A DNA stretch of 52,030 nt, taken from assembly GCA_021201755.1 (NCBI GenBank), contig JAJQEI010000050.1, positions 1 to 52,030 of the forward strand. The letters run 5' to 3'. The notes under the pieces were generated by a model. The model had not been told where the DNA came from. It was given only the letters and a program-made list of their open reading frames with translations, and made no database searches. Position numbers and translations under genes: made by a program. Positions within the stretch are counted from its first letter, which is position 1. Each line of letters begins with the position of its first letter. Positions 48,938 to 52,030 of this stretch are shown in pieces. The stretch comes from Ruminococcus sp. GTDB lineage: Bacteria; Bacillota; Clostridia; Oscillospirales; Ruminococcaceae.

Positions 48938-51900
48938 ATGCAATTCAAGAAAAGTAAAACCTTTTTGGCTGCAATTCTTGCTGCTGCAATGACTTGTTCT
49001 GCAATGCTGCCAACAGTTGCATCTGCTGCTGGTGATCGTACAAAGGATGAGGCTTACGGTGACGAGACATATGCTGCTCGGTTTATGTCGTTGTATCAGG
49101 ACGTAGTCGTTGACGGTGTTGAGAACGGCTATATGTCCTCCACTTCTACTGTTGATGATGGTTTAGGTATTCCTTACCACTCGGTAGAAACCCTAGTAAT
49201 TGAAGCACCGGATTACGGTCATGAAACGACTTCAGAAGCATTGTCCTATTTGGTATGGGTTGCTGCAATGCATGATAACATCGTAAACGATGCGCAGAAC
49301 GGCGAGGTTACTGTTGCGAACACATCTGACGATTACGGCACAATGGACGCTTCGACAGAAGATGTTGGCGATTTATCAAAGGCTTGGTTGACTTTGGAAT
49401 CTACCATGATTCCGGATACACAAGCGGGTTTTATGAGCAAAGGCAGCGAGCTTAGTGCAACTTATAGTGACGAGTGGGAACAGGTTGAATACTATCCGAC
49501 TGATATGGATAGTGGTAAGACGGCAAAGAACCCAATTCACCAGTATTTCTGCAATGCTTATTCTACTGATGGCGGTCTCTACCTGATGCATTGGTTGGCT
49601 GACGTAGACGACTGGTATGGCTATGGCAGTGCAAACGGATATTCATATTCTCAAGAAAATGTTGACGGCACGTTCACACTGATCAATACGTTCCAGCGTG
49701 GTGAACAGGAATCCTGCTGGGAAACTATTCCGCATGCTTGTGTGGACTTACACAATAAGGGCTATGGTATCACCTCAAATGGAGAAGGCGGTATGAAGGG
49801 TTTCTTCAATACAGAGTCTAATCCGGCTCAGCAGTATTCATATACCAACGCACCGGACGCTGAAGACCGTGCAATTCAGGCGGTTTATGATGCAGAACGC
49901 TGGGGCGTCTCGGATCAGACTGTTAATTCCAAGTGGGGCGGTACACAGAGCATCACAGCACTGGCAGCAAAGATGGGTGACGAAACTCGTAATAATATGT
50001 ATGATAAGTATTATCAGGCAATCGGCGTAGGTACGACAACAACGGTTGGTACGAGTGCAAGCTGGAACGGCGGCTATGGTGATGCAAGTGTTGGTAAGCA
50101 TTACCTGATGAACTGGTACACCTCTTGGGGCGGTGCTTTGGATGGCTCTTGGGCATGGCAAATTGGTGCATCACATATGCATGAATTCTATCAGAACCCA
50201 TTGGCTGCATATGCACTGGCTTATGATGATACATTGAGCAGTGAAATGGATGCACAGAGTGCAGTTTTTGATTTCCAGACTTCTCTGGAACGCCAGATGG
50301 AATTCTATTTGTGGTTGCTGTCATCTGATGGTCCGATTGCCGGTGGTGCAACGAACTCCTATGCTGGACGTTATGAGGGTTATCCAGACGGTACTTCTAC
50401 ATTCTATAATATGGCATATGTAGAACACCCGGTATATGCTGACCCTGGTTCTAATCACTGGATTGGTAACCAAGTTTGGGCAGTTCAGCGTCTGGCAGAA
50501 CTCTATTATCAGGTAACGCAGATTGATACCGAGAATGCAAGCATCACCATCGGTCAGACTGGTATGACATTGCAAGAGTCCTTGGAAACGATCCTTGACA
50601 AGTGGGTCGGTTGGTTCTTGGATAATACGATTCTGGGTACTGCTTCTGAAACATATGAATATACAGATTATTATGAACCGTACGATACTGAAAAAACAAC
50701 TTGGGAACTTCCAGATCTGTCTACCGTTACAGATGATGGCATTTCTTACTCGATTCCGTCTAGCTTGATTTGGGATGGTCAGCCGGAAATGTGGACTGGT
50801 ACGTATCAAGAGAATACGGATTTAACTTGTACGATTGTCGGTTATGGCAGCAGTGACTTGGGATGCGTTTCCTCGTTGGCAAATACGTTGATTTATTATG
50901 CAAAGGCTCGTGGTGTATCTGGTGATGATCTGGATGCTGCTGAGACCTCCTATAAAGAGACTAAGGCAAATGGCGATTCTTATACCACATTGTCTACTAC
51001 GGAAGAGGCGCAGCAGGCTTTGTATCTGGCACAGCAGTTGCTTGATAGAGAGTGGGAGTCCTATCGTGATGATATCGGTTTGAGTCAGTCTGATGTAAAT
51101 TCTAACTTGGTTCGTCTATGGGAAACTGAACTTGTTTTGCCGAATGGTACTCGTGCAAATGGTGATGGTCAGGTTCTTTCTGCTAGCCGTTATGTTGGCT
51201 ATATGCCGAATGGTGACTACATTGCTGATGGCGTTGCATTCGTTGACATTCGTTCTAACTATGAAGATGACGAAATGTATCAGGCAGCATTGGTTGATTA
51301 TGAAGAAACCGGCACAACAGATAACTATAGCTTCAAGATTCACAGATTCTGGCACGCTGGCGATATTATGATGGCTCTGGGTACTATGTACGAGTTGTAT
51401 CCAGATGTTACACCGACAACCATTGAGGCAGAAGATACCTTTGAAGTTACTGTTGATCCGACCTCGATTGGCGTTGGCGAGACTGCAACCTTAACAGCTA
51501 CTCTGAATGATGAAACAGTTGATGGCGTAACCTACACAATTAGTGATACTTCTGTTGCTACAATCGACGGCAGCACAGTAACTGGTGTTGGTGAAGGAAC
51601 AGCTACTGTTACTGCAACTTACACAGATGCAGACGGCAACACCTTGACTGCAACTGTTGATATCGAAGTAACGGCTTCTGACGAAGAGCTAGAGATGGAG
51701 ATTTCTCCGTCTGAAATTGCTGTTGGTGATACTGCAACAGTTACTGTAACAAAGGGCGGCGAAACTGTTGATGTGACTTTGACTGTAGATAATGAATCTA
51801 TCGCAACAATCGATGGCACAACAATCACCGGCGAATCCGAAGGCACTGTTACAATTACTGCTACAGATGCTGATGGCAACACTGTAACAGGAACAGTTAC

Positions 51901-52030
51901 CGTAACTGCATCAACAACTACTACAACTGATGTTACTACCACTACGGAGTCCACAACTGGTGATGAAGGCTCTTCAACTGCATCAACAACTACTACAACT
52001 GATGTTACTACCACTACGGAGTCCACAACT
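48938..52030 (+). CDS. GH48 exocellulase with Ig-like domains and Thr-rich linker (3' end beyond window)
   Basis: Open to the window end, 1031 codons. Signal peptide 1-30 (VASA|A). GH48 catalytic domain ~36-822: IPYHSVETLVIEAPDYGHETTSEA (proposed acid Glu in HETTSEA), GLYLMHWLADVDDWYG, INTFQRGEQESCWETIPH, YTNAPDAEDRAIQA (proposed base region), GGATNSYAGRYEGYPDGTSTFY, HPVYADPGSNHW, WDGQPEMWTGTY and the closing HRFWHAGDIMMAL. At ~780 residues it is longer than the ~630 of clostridial Cel48 cores because of insertions. Then two BIG2-type Ig-like domains (~836-920 and ~925-990) and a TTTTTDVTTTTE linker repeat. A dockerin probably follows. GH48 is the signature processive cellulase of cellulosomes. 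AAAGGGG upstream of the ATG. Confidence 0.93.
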   Translation, partial: MQFKKSKTFLAAILAAAMTCSAMLPTVASAAGDRTKDEAYGDETYAARFMSLYQDVVVDGVENGYMSSTSTVDDGLGIPYHSVETLVIEAPDYGHETTSEALSYLVWVAAMHDNIVNDAQNGEVTVANTSDDYGTMDASTEDVGDLSKAWLTLESTMIPDTQAGFMSKGSELSATYSDEWEQVEYYPTDMDSGKTAKNPIHQYFCNAYSTDGGLYLMHWLADVDDWYGYGSANGYSYSQENVDGTFTLINTFQRGEQESCWETIPHACVDLHNKGYGITSNGEGGMKGFFNTESNPAQQYSYTNAPDAEDRAIQAVYDAERWGVSDQTVNSKWGGTQSITALAAKMGDETRNNMYDKYYQAIGVGTTTTVGTSASWNGGYGDASVGKHYLMNWYTSWGGALDGSWAWQIGASHMHEFYQNPLAAYALAYDDTLSSEMDAQSAVFDFQTSLERQMEFYLWLLSSDGPIAGGATNSYAGRYEGYPDGTSTFYNMAYVEHPVYADPGSNHWIGNQVWAVQRLAELYYQVTQIDTENASITIGQTGMTLQESLETILDKWVGWFLDNTILGTASETYEYTDYYEPYDTEKTTWELPDLSTVTDDGISYSIPSSLIWDGQPEMWTGTYQENTDLTCTIVGYGSSDLGCVSSLANTLIYYAKARGVSGDDLDAAETSYKETKANGDSYTTLSTTEEAQQALYLAQQLLDREWESYRDDIGLSQSDVNSNLVRLWETELVLPNGTRANGDGQVLSASRYVGYMPNGDYIADGVAFVDIRSNYEDDEMYQAALVDYEETGTTDNYSFKIHRFWHAGDIMMALGTMYELYPDVTPTTIEAEDTFEVTVDPTSIGVGETATLTATLNDETVDGVTYTISDTSVATIDGSTVTGVGEGTATVTATYTDADGNTLTATVDIEVTASDEELEMEISPSEIAVGDTATVTVTKGGETVDVTLTVDNESIATIDGTTITGESEGTVTITATDADGNTVTGTVTVTASTTTTTDVTTTTESTTGDEGSSTASTTTTTDVTTTTESTT
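51908..52030 (+). repeat. Perfect 72-bp tandem repeat in the GH48 linker
   Basis: Unit 1 is 51908-51979; unit 2 starts at 51980 and is identical for its visible 51 bases. Each codes 24 residues of Thr/Ser-rich linker (ASTTTTTDVTTTTESTTGDE and four more). The window ends inside copy 2. Confidence 0.95.

Noticed and set aside
51619..52026. Val-rich minus-strand open frame at the window end
   Set aside because: Antisense shadow of the GH48 Ig-like domains and Thr-rich linker.
51908..52030. CRISPR array
   Set aside because: Direct 72-bp repeats have no spacers and lie in frame within a coding linker.

Overview
The window looks like a contig from a low-GC, cellulosome-producing Firmicute of the Ruminococcus / Oscillospiraceae type. 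The evidence is a GH48 exocellulase with a Thr-rich linker, a dockerin-bearing secreted protein, a lipoprotein with cohesin-like sequence, cotJABC spore-coat genes, DUF4317, a two-gene topoisomerase IV locus and rubrerythrin/PerR oxidative-stress genes. Most promoters I could recognise are near-consensus sigma-A sites with a 17-bp spacer. The left edge is the 3' end of a 5S rRNA gene and the right edge lies inside a perfect 72-bp tandem repeat, so both ends are natural assembly break points.

Layout. 1-146: end of an rRNA operon and terminators. 170-694 (-): long-form ribosome hibernation factor with a long leader. 1194-5095 (+): FHA protein, SEDS glycosyltransferase, transpeptidase PBP and MTA/SAH nucleosidase. 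5163-5953 (-): Sel1-repeat pair. 6123-7054: decayed ISAs1-like element. 7319-8251 (-): lipoprotein with a cohesin-like domain whose halves are in reversed order. 8534-11010 (+): broken VTT membrane protein, small protein and frameshifted AAA+ ATPase. 11284-12902 (+): frameshifted amtB with glnK. 13019-13867 (+): YitT-type membrane protein. 13868-19246 (-): compact operon of tautomerase, maf, unknown, GNAT, DUF4317, nspC and a radical-SAM protein. 19592-20625 (-): broken dockerin gene. 21072-22218 (-): cotJABC. 22447-28127 (+): ABC-F ATPase, Trp-rich lipoprotein, tcdA, sfsA, DUF5662 and a membrane protein. 28189-28877 (-): broken PF06541 gene. 29242-29317: tRNA-Gln. 29719-34375 (-): PrsA-like lipoprotein, SDR, broken CLC, rubrerythrin and PerR. 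34732-39669 (+): parE, parC and ogt. 39721-42265 (-): VanY-like and DacA-like carboxypeptidases. 42734-43471 (+): amidase. 43521-48316 (-): Gld-type ABC system. 48938 to the end (+): GH48.

The most striking property is the density of damaged genes. Five otherwise well-preserved genes (VTT, GNAT, dockerin, cotJC, CLC) carry eight in-frame stop codons with the correct frame continuing on both sides. At least four others (AAA+, amtB, sfsA, PF06541, possibly the Sel1 pair) are split by small indels or deletions. TAG, TGA and TAA all occur in these interruptions, and TAG and TGA also end intact genes here, so this is not simple reassignment of one stop. Every substitution can be read as C-to-T (CAG, CGA or CAA to stop). 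That fits relaxed selection with AT-biased mutation, or DNA damage or consensus error in the source sequence.

Functionally the window combines cell-wall synthesis and remodelling, a surface/secreted cellulose-degradation set, nitrogen sensing and oxidative-stress genes. All functions are assigned from sequence motifs read by eye; no database search was run.
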